Below, piece after piece: positions 23,898-33,247 of a DNA stretch of 64,000 bases; the first letter of the stretch is position 1; each line of letters opens with the position of its first letter. The notes under the pieces were generated by a model. It was not told the DNA's origin, ran no database searches, and worked only from the letters and a program-made list of their open reading frames with translations. The position numbers and the translations under genes were made by a program. Source of the stretch: Spirochaetaceae bacterium (GTDB lineage Bacteria > Spirochaetota > Spirochaetia > DSM-27196 > SKKC01); assembly GCA_007694005.1 (NCBI GenBank), contig RECN01000076.1, forward strand, positions 1-64,000, written 5' to 3'.

Positions 23898-26041
23898 AGG
23901 AAGGCCATTCCCACTGCCGAGCGCAGTTCGTCGTGTTCGTGATTGCGCAGAAACCCCGCCCCGAGCGCCTCTGAGACCACCCCGTACTGTTCGAGGACGG
24001 TCTGCTCGATCATGCGTACATAGTCTTCGGGCAGGCCGGCAACTTCAACGATGCTCGCTCGGATTGCGGCGAGATCGGCGATCGAGACGGGTATGAACAC
24101 ATCCGCCTCGATGGGTGTTCCCGTTGTCCCCGGCATCCGGTAGCCGACGATGCGAAGACCCGGCCAGGTCGGTTCGGTACTACGCCGTGACGCCTGGTAG
24201 TCTGCGAGTACCGGAAACACCTCGGTGAGTGTTTCAAACAGCGGAGCAGGGCCGGAACCGTCGACGTCCAGGGGAAGCGTGACGATATCAGGTCTCAAGC
24301 TGCGCAGCGTTTCACCGAGCTGTCCGGCAACCGCCGTCCCTCCGAAGTACTGCACGTCCCTGCCGCGACACCCGAAAGAGGTCCACAGACAGTCGCTGCT
24401 CCATTCCTGCTGAAGCGAGCGCAGGTGCCTGATATCGGCTGCTTCCACGTGCAGGTGGTCGACGTCCTCAAAGTGCCGGATAAGCGCCTCGACCCGTACC
24501 TGCACATCGCCGACGGAATCTGCTCCGTACACTTCGTGCAGGTTCCGCAGGAGGCGTCTGAGTCTGCCGACATCCTTGAAGGCCTCAGACTTTCGGGCCA
24601 GGCCGTCGAGAAAAGTCCAGGCGTCTCTCGACCGGTAATCGGGTCGCCCCTCGTCGAAATACCCGAGACGCTGCATGGACTTGAGCCCGAGGCGATCATC
24701 GTGAAGCCCTCCGAGCATTCGTATCGTAAGATCGAGCATCTGCTCTTCGGGTACATCGTACGGCGCCGATCGGAGAACCGCGACGGCCTGTTGTATGCTC
24801 GATGAGCCTTGCAGGCGTGTAATCCAGGGAGCAAGGGCCATGATGGCACTGTGGGGCAGTGGCTCAAGGTGCAGAATTACCGCATCGTTGATCCTTCGCA
24901 GCCCGCCGGACAGTCTCGAATGCAGGCCTTCGAGTGTCATGGTATTCAGAGGATGCATCCCGAAATCTGAACGCTGCAGAAGCCGTACGCCTAAAGGATT
25001 TGCTTCGTAGTCACGCTCCGCGAGCTCGCTGACGGGTCGGCCGGTCGCGAGCGAGATGTCGATGACACACTGCTGCATACGCTGCTCGCCGAGTGGTTCC
25101 TCGACTTCAACGGTCTCAAGATAGCGGGTGCGCAGCAGCGGGGCCGCGGAGCTCAGCGTGTATACCCGTCCCGACCCTTTCGGCGCAAAACTGCGGGCCG
25201 GATACTCGGAGTCCGTGGGAGCGTAGAGACAGTCTTCGAGATGCTCAAGCCCCGACGCGTCGGTCGCCGCCACTATGGACACCGCGCCTGCTTCAGTGCT
25301 GAGCACCTGCGGACCGAGCGTAACCGTCGGCACCCGCCTCCGGCCGTCGACGTGGTGAACAAGCCGGTATCGGCCCAGAAAGCGATCTGCTGCGTCCCGA
25401 GGCACCGACGTGACCCGGGCGTCGTTCATGCGGACGCCCACCTCGTTCCCGAGGATCATGCCATTCGGCCCGATCTCGCTGACACAGAATCCGATGCCAC
25501 CCGCGTCGGCAATGAGCTGCGCATGGCGCCGTGCCACTCCCTCGAGACGCTCAAGCGCCTCGGCCCGTCGCCGGTGAGATCGCGTCCCGTCTTCGCGACG
25601 GATCCGGCGCCGTTCGGGTTCGAGATCCAGCAGATCCACCGCGGAGGTATCAAGCAGTACCGCGTGATCGGGATCGAAGGTTTCCCCGTTGAGGAAGAGC
25701 TCGACCAGTCTTGACCTGACCGGTTGATATCCCTGCCGCGTCACAAACTCAAGCCCCTGTACGAGCCGGATATGCTTCAGACTGCGCTTCTCAAGGCCGG
25801 ATCTTTCCTGCATGAACGCAGCCACGTGCTGCAGGATGCGACCCGTGTCGAGCAGCACCAGTCCGGTCGGGTTATCGGAGGCCCACTCGAAGAGTCTCCC
25901 GGTAATGAGTCGGGCTAGCTCGTACATGTCGCGCGCGAAAAGAAGCGGTACGGATTCACTGCTGTGGTAGCACAGCACCCGTCTGCTCCCGTCCAGATAG
26001 CGCTGTTCGATCTGCGATGCGTCGCAGCGGTGGTCAGCCAT
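23813..26041 (-). CDS. NagB-LmbE-like fusion protein, both active sites degenerate
   Basis: 742 residues, the size of NagB-LmbE fusions found in spirochaetes and Bacteroidetes. The N-terminal half follows glucosamine-6-phosphate deaminase: the segment EIGPNGMILGNEV at 189-201 aligns with the GIGxDGHIAFNEP motif, but the catalytic Asp and His positions are Asn193 and Met195 (Glu200 is kept). The C-terminal half resembles PIG-L/LmbE deacetylases, but the metal-binding HPDD is LPHS (395-398). Later ILPLD-type and ADVFIPVS segments fit LmbE. It is therefore probably not a deaminase/deacetylase of the usual kind. It lies 69 bp after an exported transglutaminase-like gene on the same strand. The remote assignment is by eye. 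Confidence 0.6.
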   Translation of the reverse strand: MADHRCDASQIEQRYLDGSRRVLCYHSSESVPLLFARDMYELARLITGRLFEWASDNPTGLVLLDTGRILQHVAAFMQERSGLEKRSLKHIRLVQGLEFVTRQGYQPVRSRLVELFLNGETFDPDHAVLLDTSAVDLLDLEPERRRIRREDGTRSHRRRAEALERLEGVARRHAQLIADAGGIGFCVSEIGPNGMILGNEVGVRMNDARVTSVPRDAADRFLGRYRLVHHVDGRRRVPTVTLGPQVLSTEAGAVSIVAATDASGLEHLEDCLYAPTDSEYPARSFAPKGSGRVYTLSSAAPLLRTRYLETVEVEEPLGEQRMQQCVIDISLATGRPVSELAERDYEANPLGVRLLQRSDFGMHPLNTMTLEGLHSRLSGGLRRINDAVILHLEPLPHSAIMALAPWITRLQGSSSIQQAVAVLRSAPYDVPEEQMLDLTIRMLGGLHDDRLGLKSMQRLGYFDEGRPDYRSRDAWTFLDGLARKSEAFKDVGRLRRLLRNLHEVYGADSVGDVQVRVEALIRHFEDVDHLHVEAADIRHLRSLQQEWSSDCLWTSFGCRGRDVQYFGGTAVAGQLGETLRSLRPDIVTLPLDVDGSGPAPLFETLTEVFPVLADYQASRRSTEPTWPGLRIVGYRMPGTTGTPIEADVFIPVSIADLAAIRASIVEVAGLPEDYVRMIEQTVLEQYGVVSEALGAGFLRNHEHDELRSAVGMAFLHDRPLDDILAGRASWDEFASTPRSGMT

Positions 26042-26110
26042 GATGGCAAATGGTATGCCCGGGAACGGCTCTCCGTCCAGCAGACGAAACCGCCTCAGCG
26101 GCGGGTGGTG

Positions 26111-27532
26111 CTACCGGACGCCAAGCGGCACATAGTGCCAGTCGGCCTGCTCGATGTGCTCTCTTGCGACCGCGCCGAGCGGCCAGGCGGTGGTCAGTTC
26201 CGACATGTAGTAGCTTCGATCATCAACCTGGAACTGCACCTCTGACTCGGTGCGACCCGATGTCCTCACGCCTTCGGGCGACCCGGTGGCACTACCCGGG
26301 CCGGGGATCGAACGCCGTGCATCCACACCCGCAAGAGCGTGCCCGTGTTCAATGGACACAAAGAGACCTGCGTCATATCCAAGATGATGAAGAAGCGCGA
26401 CGTAGGTCATGCCGAGGCTGTCACAGTCGCCACTCGCGGTGAGAAGGCAGACAACCGGCGGCTGAAAGAGCCCCGCGTTCACCGCCTGGCGAAACTCGAA
26501 GGCCTGTAGCCATGACAGTACGATGTCGGGCAGCTCGTCGCCGGGTACGCGGTAGGCTTGCGCGTACTCCTGAATCTGTTCGGCGAGATCCGAAAGCCGG
26601 GGATAGGTGTCACGATAGATCAGCCGGAAGTAGCGGCGCCACGCCGAGAGCCACGCAGGAGCATGACGCGCTGCTTCGTTTATGTCGGCCGTCGCACCTG
26701 TGGGAGCATCCGGAACCCTGGAGGTACCGGGGCCGGCGAACTGGTAGCCTGCAAGGAGGCGTGCCTCCCGGCTCACAAGAAGATCTCCGGTCTCGGGAGA
26801 CCCCGGTGTGGCACGAAAAACCACCCGCTCTTCGGGATAGCGGAAGCGCACCGATGGACCGGGAAAGCGGAGCGTCACCTCCGGCCACTCCTGCTGCTGC
26901 AGGTCGTTCTCAAAAAACATCGCGACAGGACCGGGCATGGGTTCTTCCGGACCGAGCGCATCGAGAACCGAAAGCAGCAGATCCTGTGCCGAGCGCGCGT
27001 GTTGCGCCGGTGCCGACACGACCGCGACCGCCATGACCGCAGGCAGGTCAAGCGCGAGGATGTACCCGGAGCGGCCTGAGCGCTCGAGGTCTACCTCGGC
27101 AAACAGGGCTTCGTTTCCGTGAAACTCGAATACGGCTGCTTCGCCTGCGGCATCTGTCACATCGGCTGCTTCCTCGACGAGCAGATCGATGTCGGGAATA
27201 TCGGCGTCTGAACCCCAGCGCTCCGCCCTGACGTCGGCAGCTGCGCGCTTCGGAAGCAGCAGCAGAACAGCTTCTCCGTCCGCTGCGGACGCCCCCGGCG
27301 ACAGCGGACCTCGGAAGCTCCGCCACTGAAAATGCCCCGACGGCAGGGTAGACCCGACCGAGCCGAGCTGATTCGGTGAAACTTCGTCCCAGCCGACCGG
27401 AAGGTCGAAAACGTATCGGAGATCGGGATCGTGAACGTACAGTGCGTTGGCTGCGGGTACGAACCACAACGCGAAAGCCACGACGAGCAGCGCGAACGGG
27501 ATCTTTCTGCAAAATAGCTTCATACTCTTCAT
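26111..27532 (-). CDS. Exported transglutaminase-like protein
   Basis: About 473 residues from 27532; a start three codons later (27523) is possible. A signal peptide ends near AANA (~29). The C-terminal part has a papain/transglutaminase-like triad: Cys370 in GDCDSLGM, His in EHGHALAGV (~398) and Asp404. The middle is beta-rich and of unknown fold. Such proteins act as periplasmic cysteine proteases or are structural. It is probably cotranscribed with the NagB-LmbE-like gene downstream, and it diverges from an MFS transporter gene with about 60 bp between them. Confidence 0.65.
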   Translation of the reverse strand: MKSMKLFCRKIPFALLVVAFALWFVPAANALYVHDPDLRYVFDLPVGWDEVSPNQLGSVGSTLPSGHFQWRSFRGPLSPGASAADGEAVLLLLPKRAAADVRAERWGSDADIPDIDLLVEEAADVTDAAGEAAVFEFHGNEALFAEVDLERSGRSGYILALDLPAVMAVAVVSAPAQHARSAQDLLLSVLDALGPEEPMPGPVAMFFENDLQQQEWPEVTLRFPGPSVRFRYPEERVVFRATPGSPETGDLLVSREARLLAGYQFAGPGTSRVPDAPTGATADINEAARHAPAWLSAWRRYFRLIYRDTYPRLSDLAEQIQEYAQAYRVPGDELPDIVLSWLQAFEFRQAVNAGLFQPPVVCLLTASGDCDSLGMTYVALLHHLGYDAGLFVSIEHGHALAGVDARRSIPGPGSATGSPEGVRTSGRTESEVQFQVDDRSYYMSELTTAWPLGAVAREHIEQADWHYVPLGVR

Positions 27533-27591
27533 GATCGGCCGCTTATCCTCTTCCCCAAAACCACCCCACCTGTATAGTATCACCTCCCACC

Positions 27592-28950
27592 ATGGAATCC
27601 ACGTCTACCCACCCGGGCAATCGCCGCGCGCTGCTCGTTGAGAGTTCGGCGAGTACCATACCTATCCTTCTTTCCCAGGGTGCGATCTTTACCGCTATAG
27701 CAGTGTTTTTCTCGGTGGACGTGGTCGGCATAGCTTACGCGGCGGCGGTTCCCATGGTCATGCAGGTTGCCCAACTCGCCGGGCCGTCCATGATACGCGC
27801 GTTTCGTGGCCCGGTTCGGCTGTTCCGTTTCGCGACGATACTGCGCTGGCTGTGGGCCGTGTTGATTGTGGCTGCGATCGCAGGGATACGCACACCTGGG
27901 GTCTTCTTCCTGGTCTTTATCCTGACACAGGCTGCCGCCGCGGTTGCCGGTAACGCGTGGATGTCCATACTGCAGGCAGATCTTTCCGAGCATGAACGCG
28001 GAACCTTCTTCGGAACACGAAACGTACTTGTGTCGGCAACGGCAGTGATTGCGGTACCGTTCATGTCCGTGCTCCTTGATGTGTTTCCGGAGCCGATCAA
28101 CATTGTCGCGGTAATCGCAACCGGTATTGTCGCGAATTTTATCGCCTGGAAGGCAGTTGGACGCATACACGAGGAGCCCCAGGAAGCCCTCGACGCACGC
28201 ATACCGGTGCGGGAGATATGGGAGGACCGACCAGCAAAGCGCATGATCGTGGCATTCTTTGTCTGGAACACCATTCTCCTGTTTTCGGCACCCTACTTCG
28301 CCTATCACCAGGTGGTGAATCTGCAGATACCCATGAGCATCCTCGGACTCGCGACGGTCGGCATAAGCCTCCTGACCATGGCTTCGAGCAAAGCCTGGGG
28401 GGTATGGGCAGACAGGATCGGAACCAAGAGTATCACGGTCATTGGCGTTATCGTAATCGCGGTGACTCCCATCGTATGGCTGCTCATGAATCCCCGGACC
28501 TGGCCCGTGGGTCTCGTTGCCGACATGATCCTGACCTCTACGGGATGGGGAGCCCTGAACGTCGGCATGGCCACCTTGCCCATGGAAGTCGCTCCTCGCG
28601 AAAAGGCGAGTGGTTTCTATGCCATGTACTTTGCGATTGGAGCACTCGGCGGGCTGCTCGGAGCGGCGATCGGGGGAACCTTCGCAGGGCTGGTCGAACC
28701 CCTGCGCTTCAGCTTTTTTGGAACAGAGTTCTTCGGACTTCAGATTCTCATGCTCGTCGCCGCAGCGCTGCGCCTGCTGATAATCCCGTTCATCCACCGC
28801 ATTCCGACACGCCGCTACGTAAGCCCGCGCCACCTCGTGATCAACGCACTGTCGGTGATCGCACGGCGAAGCCCCGTACGCCCCGTGGAGTTTGGTCGGA
28901 TTACGCGCTTCGGGTTAGGGTTTCCGAAGATAAAGAAACTCAGGCGGTAG
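27592..28950 (+). CDS. MFS transporter
   Basis: 452 residues with about 12 hydrophobic helices, a long central cytoplasmic loop near 190-210 and a basic C-terminal tail. A loop with WADRIGTK between helices of the second half fits the MFS motif A region. No substrate clue is visible; it belongs to the small group of MFS proteins with a GTFFGTRN segment (~140). The gene stands alone, divergent from the transglutaminase-like gene. The roughly 200 bases after it hold no gene I can support. Confidence 0.8.
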   Translation: MESTSTHPGNRRALLVESSASTIPILLSQGAIFTAIAVFFSVDVVGIAYAAAVPMVMQVAQLAGPSMIRAFRGPVRLFRFATILRWLWAVLIVAAIAGIRTPGVFFLVFILTQAAAAVAGNAWMSILQADLSEHERGTFFGTRNVLVSATAVIAVPFMSVLLDVFPEPINIVAVIATGIVANFIAWKAVGRIHEEPQEALDARIPVREIWEDRPAKRMIVAFFVWNTILLFSAPYFAYHQVVNLQIPMSILGLATVGISLLTMASSKAWGVWADRIGTKSITVIGVIVIAVTPIVWLLMNPRTWPVGLVADMILTSTGWGALNVGMATLPMEVAPREKASGFYAMYFAIGALGGLLGAAIGGTFAGLVEPLRFSFFGTEFFGLQILMLVAAALRLLIIPFIHRIPTRRYVSPRHLVINALSVIARRSPVRPVEFGRITRFGLGFPKIKKLRR

Positions 28951-29151
28951 CGGACGGCCTCCCGCGTCGCCGGGCGGACACCAGACACACGACCATCATG
29001 GAGCGCCATACGGAGTCTGATGGAGCGGCCTCGAAATTATCTCCACCGGCACACCTGTGTACGTTCAGACGGAAGGGCGTACGCGGTATGAACGACGTTG
29101 CAATCAACAAGGCACAGAGCATTCAACGCTGAAGCTTCAAGCCAGAAAACC

Positions 29152-29928
29152 CTAACTGAACTCGCCCGACAGATACTCCTTCGTGCGCGCCTCTTTTGGA
29201 TTGCTGAAGACCTGCTCCGTCGGTGACAACTCGATCAGTTCGCCCACGTAGAAAAACGCCGTGTAGTCGCTGACCCGACTTGCCTGCTGCATGTTGTGGG
29301 TCACGATTATGATCGTTACCTTGTCCTTGAGTTTCTGTATGAGCTCTTCGATGCGGCGAGTTGCCATCGGATCGAGGGAACTCGTCGGTTCGTCCATGAG
29401 CAGCACTTCGGGGTCAACGGCGAGCGCACGCGCAATGCACAGACGCTGCTGCTGCCCTCCGGATAGGCTGCCGCCCGGGCTGCGCAGACGGTCCTTGACC
29501 TCGTCCCAGAGCGCGGCGTCGGTAAGTGACCGTTCCACGACTTCGTCGAGGACCGACTTCTTGCGTGTCCCGACAAGACGAAGGCCTGCTGCGACGTTTT
29601 CGTAGATCGACTTCGTAGGAAACGGCGTGGGTTTCTGGAACACCATGCCGACGCGGCGTCTGACGACGACCGGATCCATGGACGACGCGTACAGGTTCTC
29701 TCCGTCGAGAAAGACCTGCCCGCTTACGTCTATGTCGGCCCCGAGATCGTGCATGCGGTTCAGCGCCCTCAGAAAGGTTGACTTCCCGCATCCGGAGGGC
29801 CCGATAAGCGCGGTCACGTGCTTGTCGTATACCTGCGCACTGACGTTCTGCACACCGGTCGTGACGCCGTAACGAACCGTGAGGTCCTTCGTTTCTAGCC
29901 GTATTGATTCTTGTGTTGAAGTTTCCAT
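29152..29928 (-). CDS. pstB: Phosphate ABC transporter ATP-binding protein
   Basis: 258 residues from 29928, where AAGGGAAA precedes METSTQES; an ATG further upstream lies in pstA and is rejected. Walker [10 protein letters not shown], signature [15 protein letters not shown], Walker [14 protein letters not shown] and the switch His are all present. It energises phosphate uptake by PstC/PstA. It follows pstA by ten bases. No phoU follows: the operon simply ends here. Confidence 0.95.
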   Translation of the reverse strand: METSTQESIRLETKDLTVRYGVTTGVQNVSAQVYDKHVTALIGPSGCGKSTFLRALNRMHDLGADIDVSGQVFLDGENLYASSMDPVVVRRRVGMVFQKPTPFPTKSIYENVAAGLRLVGTRKKSVLDEVVERSLTDAALWDEVKDRLRSPGGSLSGGQQQRLCIARALAVDPEVLLMDEPTSSLDPMATRRIEELIQKLKDKVTIIIVTHNMQQASRVSDYTAFFYVGELIELSPTEQVFSNPKEARTKEYLSGEFS

Positions 29929-29938
29929 TTCGTTTCCC

Positions 29939-30796
29939 TTATCCGCGGAACTGTTTTTCCATGCGATTGATAACAACCCGACCGACGTAAAACGTGATCA
30001 TAACGAAGAGCAGGAGAATGATAGCCGCGCCCCATCCCATCGAATGCCATTGGCGGTACGGGCTGATCGCGAGGCTGTATATGCGCTGCGGGAGCGTATC
30101 CATAGGACGAGTCATGTCAAAGCTCAAAAAATTATTCCCGAGTGAAGTCAGCAGGAGTGGTGCGGCCTCACCTGCAGCCCGCGCAAATGCAATGAGGATT
30201 CCAGTCACCACACCAGCTCTGGCAGCAGGAATCACGAGCGCTGTCGTAACGCGCCACCTCGGGAGTCCCAGAGCGAGTCCTGCCTCCCGAAGGCTCCATG
30301 GTGTGACTCGAAGCACACTCTCGGTCGTCCGGGCAATAATCGGAATCATGACGAAGGCGAGCGCGACCGAGCCCGCAAGCGCGGAAAATCCTCCCGTGTT
30401 CTTGACGACCAGCGCGTATGCGAGCAGACCCATAAGAACCGCCGGCATGCCGTTCAACGTGCTTGTCATAAGTCGCGCAACCGGAGCCAGAGGATGTTCC
30501 TGAAACTCCGACATCATTATTCCGGTTGAGATGCCGAACGGTACCGCCATGCCCAGGGCAACAAGGTCGATGATAACGGTCCCGACGATAGAGTGAACGA
30601 GTCCCGCAGGACGCCCCTGCATGGCCCTGGAAGGACTTCCGAGCTCCTCGGTAAAGAACTCATAGTTCAGCGCTGAAAAGCCGTTGACGACAACGTGAAA
30701 GATAATGAAAAAAAGCGGAACGATTACGACGAGGGTCGCGAGTACGAACATTGCCTCGGCGAAGCGATCTCTGGCGTATCGGGCTCTCAAGGTCAT
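29939..30796 (-). CDS. pstA: Phosphate ABC transporter permease PstA
   Basis: 285 residues, about six membrane helices, with the permease loop [24 protein letters not shown] near 175-198. The ATG overlaps the pstC stop by four bases (ATGA). It pairs with PstC to form the transmembrane channel for phosphate. The sequence looks intact. Confidence 0.94.
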   Translation of the reverse strand: MTLRARYARDRFAEAMFVLATLVVIVPLFFIIFHVVVNGFSALNYEFFTEELGSPSRAMQGRPAGLVHSIVGTVIIDLVALGMAVPFGISTGIMMSEFQEHPLAPVARLMTSTLNGMPAVLMGLLAYALVVKNTGGFSALAGSVALAFVMIPIIARTTESVLRVTPWSLREAGLALGLPRWRVTTALVIPAARAGVVTGILIAFARAAGEAAPLLLTSLGNNFLSFDMTRPMDTLPQRIYSLAISPYRQWHSMGWGAAIILLLFVMITFYVGRVVINRMEKQFRG

Positions 30797-31779
30797 ACGA
30801 CCCCCTTTCCCATGCTCAGCTTGCGCTGTATGTAGCTTGCAAACATATTAATGACGATCGTTACGAAGAAGAGATACAGACCGACTGCCATAATGCTTGA
30901 GTAATGCAGCGTTTCAACCGCCTCGCGAAACTCGTTGACGATAAGCGACGGCATGGTCGCAGCGGGTCCAAACAGCGTAAACGGTACCCGGTTTGAGTTT
31001 CCAATGAGCATGGCAACCGCCATGGTCTCCCCGAGTGCGCGTGCGAGCGACAGCAGCAGACCGGCGACTATGCCGGTTCGCGCATAGGGAAGCACCGCCG
31101 TCCGCATAACCTCCCAGCGAGTCGCTCCGAGCGCCCATGCAGCCTCACGCTGTTCGCGGGGAACCTGGCCAATCGCATCTCGTGCCAGGGCGACCGTATA
31201 TGGGACGATCATAAGCGCGAGGATAAGCGTGGCGGTCATGAGGTTGAAAGTGGTCGGAGCGCCGATAATAGGAATGAGCCACTCGGCTTCCTCGATCGCC
31301 CAAACGTAGATCGGGACGTAGATGGCGTCACGGATCTGCGGAGCAAAGTTGAAGATTCCCCAGATCCCGATTACGACACTCGGAATTGCAGCGAGCAAAT
31401 CGATAGTGTAGTTGATGATATTCGCAAGCCACTTTGGGGCGTACTCAGCGACGAATATGGCCACCCCTAACGCAGGCAGCGCCGCGATCGTCAGTGCTGC
31501 AAAGCTCGTTATGAGCGTTCCGATTATGAACGGGAGTGCACCGTGGATACGCGCAACAGGATCCCAGGTCGTCTAGGTCAGGAATGAACCGATGCCGAAT
31601 GCCTGGAAAGTCGGCCTTGCTTCGAGGTAAATTACTATTGCCATCGCCGCCGCCAGCAGGATAATTCCGCTTGCGAGCCCCGTCACGACCACGCGAAACA
31701 CACTATCGCCGGGGCCACGATACCGCGCCGGTATCTGCGCCGCGACAGCTCTTCCGGGACTTTCAGACACATCGCTCAT
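30793..31779 (-). pseudogene. pstC: Phosphate ABC transporter permease PstC interrupted by an in-frame amber codon
   Basis: Read through one TAG at 31573-31575 (codon 69), the frame gives a normal-length PstC of about 328 residues. Before the stop comes the first membrane helix and FGIGSFLT; after it TTWDPVARIHGALPF continues without a shift, exactly as in intact family members. A single base change from a sense codon such as TCG explains it. The amber is not a general recoding, because several genes here, including araA and the GH42 gene, end in TAG. Translation could restart at a GTG (31464), giving a product lacking the first helices. It may be a true lesion, a suppressed codon or a sequencing error. 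Confidence 0.85.
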
Positions 31780-31830
31780 TGATTCCTCCAGTGCTTCAAG
31801 GCCTATATAAACGAACCACGGTCATATACG

Positions 31831-31858
31831 TGTTAGGATTGGGTTAGATTTCTGTTAG
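31831..31858. promoter_or_regulatory. Pho-box-like array upstream of pstC
   Basis: Three hexamers at exact 11-bp steps: TGTTAG (31831), GGTTAG (31842), TGTTAG (31853). Direct repeats with 11-bp period are the hallmark of PhoB/PhoP binding sites. It lies between the pstS terminator and pstC. Confidence 0.65.
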
Positions 31859-31871
31859 GACAGAACGACCG

Positions 31872-31900
31872 AAAAAAGGACCGCGCTATAAGCGCGGCCC
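31872..31900 (-). terminator. Rho-independent terminator after pstS
   Basis: On the minus strand a GC-rich stem (CCGCGCT paired with AGCGCGG, three-base loop, extended by outer GG/CC) is followed by six T residues. It lies about 45 bp after the pstS stop and should reduce read-through into pstCAB. Confidence 0.85.
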
Positions 31901-31942
31901 TGTTCCCGAATCCGGCACACGTGGTGCCTGAACAGTATTGAC

Positions 31943-33076
31943 TTAGAAACCGTTGGCGCGTACGTCGGCGATTACCGATTCGCCGATGTTCTCGCCTTCC
32001 CAGTTGAGAAGACTGATCATCTCTTCGGCGACTGCCTGAGCGTCGTCCGGGAGACGGGCAAAACTCAGACTTTCGTTTATGTCCTGGCCGTCGGTCACGA
32101 TCCAGTAGAGAAAGCGCGTCAGCTCGACTGCCTGATTCCGGCTCTCGATGGCCTGGTTCCGGTCAAGGTTTTCGTACACGAGCGCCCAGGCAATGCCTGC
32201 GATTGGATAGCCTTGGGCCGCGTCGGTGTCGGTCAGAAGGACACGTCCATCCAACGGGATTTCGACGGCTGCGGCGAGGCTTGTAGCCTGCAGCGAGGGC
32301 TCAATGGTGTTTCCCGAGTTATTGATGACGCTACCGAACGAAATATCGTTCAGGACCGCGTAGACCAGACTGTTATATCCGAGCGCTCCGGGAGTCGACT
32401 GGACAATCCCTGCCACACCTTCGTTTCCGTTACCGCCACTCCCGGTCGGCCAGTTCACCGAACTTCCGAATCCTATGCGATCTGCCCAATCGGGACTAAC
32501 CTTTGTAAGATAGTTTGTGAAAATGTTCGTCGTACCCGATCCGTCAGACCGATGCGCAATCTGTATCGGAAGATTCGGGAGGTTCACATCCGGGTTTAAG
32601 GCCTGTATCGCGGGATCGTTCCAGCGGGTGATCTCTCCAAGAAACGCCCCGGCAATCGTATCCGGATTAAAGACAAGCCCACTGTCGACACCGGGAATGT
32701 TGTACGTCAAAACGACGTCGCCGAGCGTCAACGGCATGTTGAAGGCGAGTCCTCCGGTGTTGTCCCGTGCAAGCGCCATGTTGTCGTCACTCAAGTACGC
32801 TTCGGTCGCGCCGAACATGACGGTCTGTTCCATGAACTGGCGCACACCGCCACCCGAGCCGATAGACTGATAGTTAATGGTAACGGCTCCGCCGGTAACA
32901 TCCCGGTACTCGTCCGCCCAGGCAGTAATTAGTGGTGCGGGAAAAGATGCTCCTGCGCCAAGAAGCTCAGCTCGTGCCCGGCCGCTCGCGGGCGCTCCCG
33001 GAGTACCGCTTTCCTGTCCGCCGCCGGCGAACATAAATGCCGCAGTGAATACCATGACTGCGAGAACCGCAATCAT
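31943..33076 (-). CDS. pstS: Phosphate-binding protein PstS (start probably frameshifted)
   Basis: From the in-frame ATG at 33076 the protein has about 377 residues: a hydrophobic signal lacking basic residues, cleavage before GGGQESG, then the PstS fold with LLGAGASFPAPL, SDGSGTTNIFTNYL and the late SFARLP segment. The best Shine-Dalgarno (AGGAGG) is followed seven bases later by an ATG at 33094 in another frame, which reads MNRTMG and stops. A one-base indel between 33077 and 33092 would join the two and restore a normal basic signal N-region. Reading from a GTG at 33124 would run over the Shine-Dalgarno. PstS captures phosphate for the PstCAB channel. Confidence 0.85.
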   Translation of the reverse strand: MIAVLAVMVFTAAFMFAGGGQESGTPGAPASGRARAELLGAGASFPAPLITAWADEYRDVTGGAVTINYQSIGSGGGVRQFMEQTVMFGATEAYLSDDNMALARDNTGGLAFNMPLTLGDVVLTYNIPGVDSGLVFNPDTIAGAFLGEITRWNDPAIQALNPDVNLPNLPIQIAHRSDGSGTTNIFTNYLTKVSPDWADRIGFGSSVNWPTGSGGNGNEGVAGIVQSTPGALGYNSLVYAVLNDISFGSVINNSGNTIEPSLQATSLAAAVEIPLDGRVLLTDTDAAQGYPIAGIAWALVYENLDRNQAIESRNQAVELTRFLYWIVTDGQDINESLSFARLPDDAQAVAEEMISLLNWEGENIGESVIADVRANGF

Positions 33077-33149
33077 CCCATTGTCCGATTCATACTCGAA
33101 CCTCCTGTTATATCGTTCACGCACGCAAAAGTTCGCGCGTGATGGCGGG

Positions 33150-33193
33150 ACTGTACCAGTTGTATTGTTAGAAACCCGTGAGTGAGACGTGAG
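33150..33193 (-). promoter_or_regulatory. Pho-box-like array and -10 box upstream of pstS
   Basis: Hexamers TGTTAG (33166), CGTGAG (33177) and CGTGAG (33188) stand at exact 11-bp steps. On the minus strand they read CTCACG, CTCACG, CTAACA. A -10-like TACAGT (33150-33155) follows ten bases after the last repeat, the spacing used by PhoB-activated promoters. The array could also serve the divergent gene at 33248. Confidence 0.7.
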
Positions 33194-33247
33194 ACTTCCG
33201 TTTAAGCGATACGCGGACTCCGTCTACATGCTACACTCGCGCTCGTG

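Noticed and set aside
27580-28833. 417-residue open frame antisense to the MFS gene
   Set aside because: Composition rich in His, Arg, Gly and Tyr without hydrophobic cores; the sense frame encodes 12 membrane helices.
31573-31575. TAG read as a sense codon (genetic code change)
   Set aside because: Several clear genes in the window, including araA and the GH42 gene, end in TAG, so a general recoding is unlikely.
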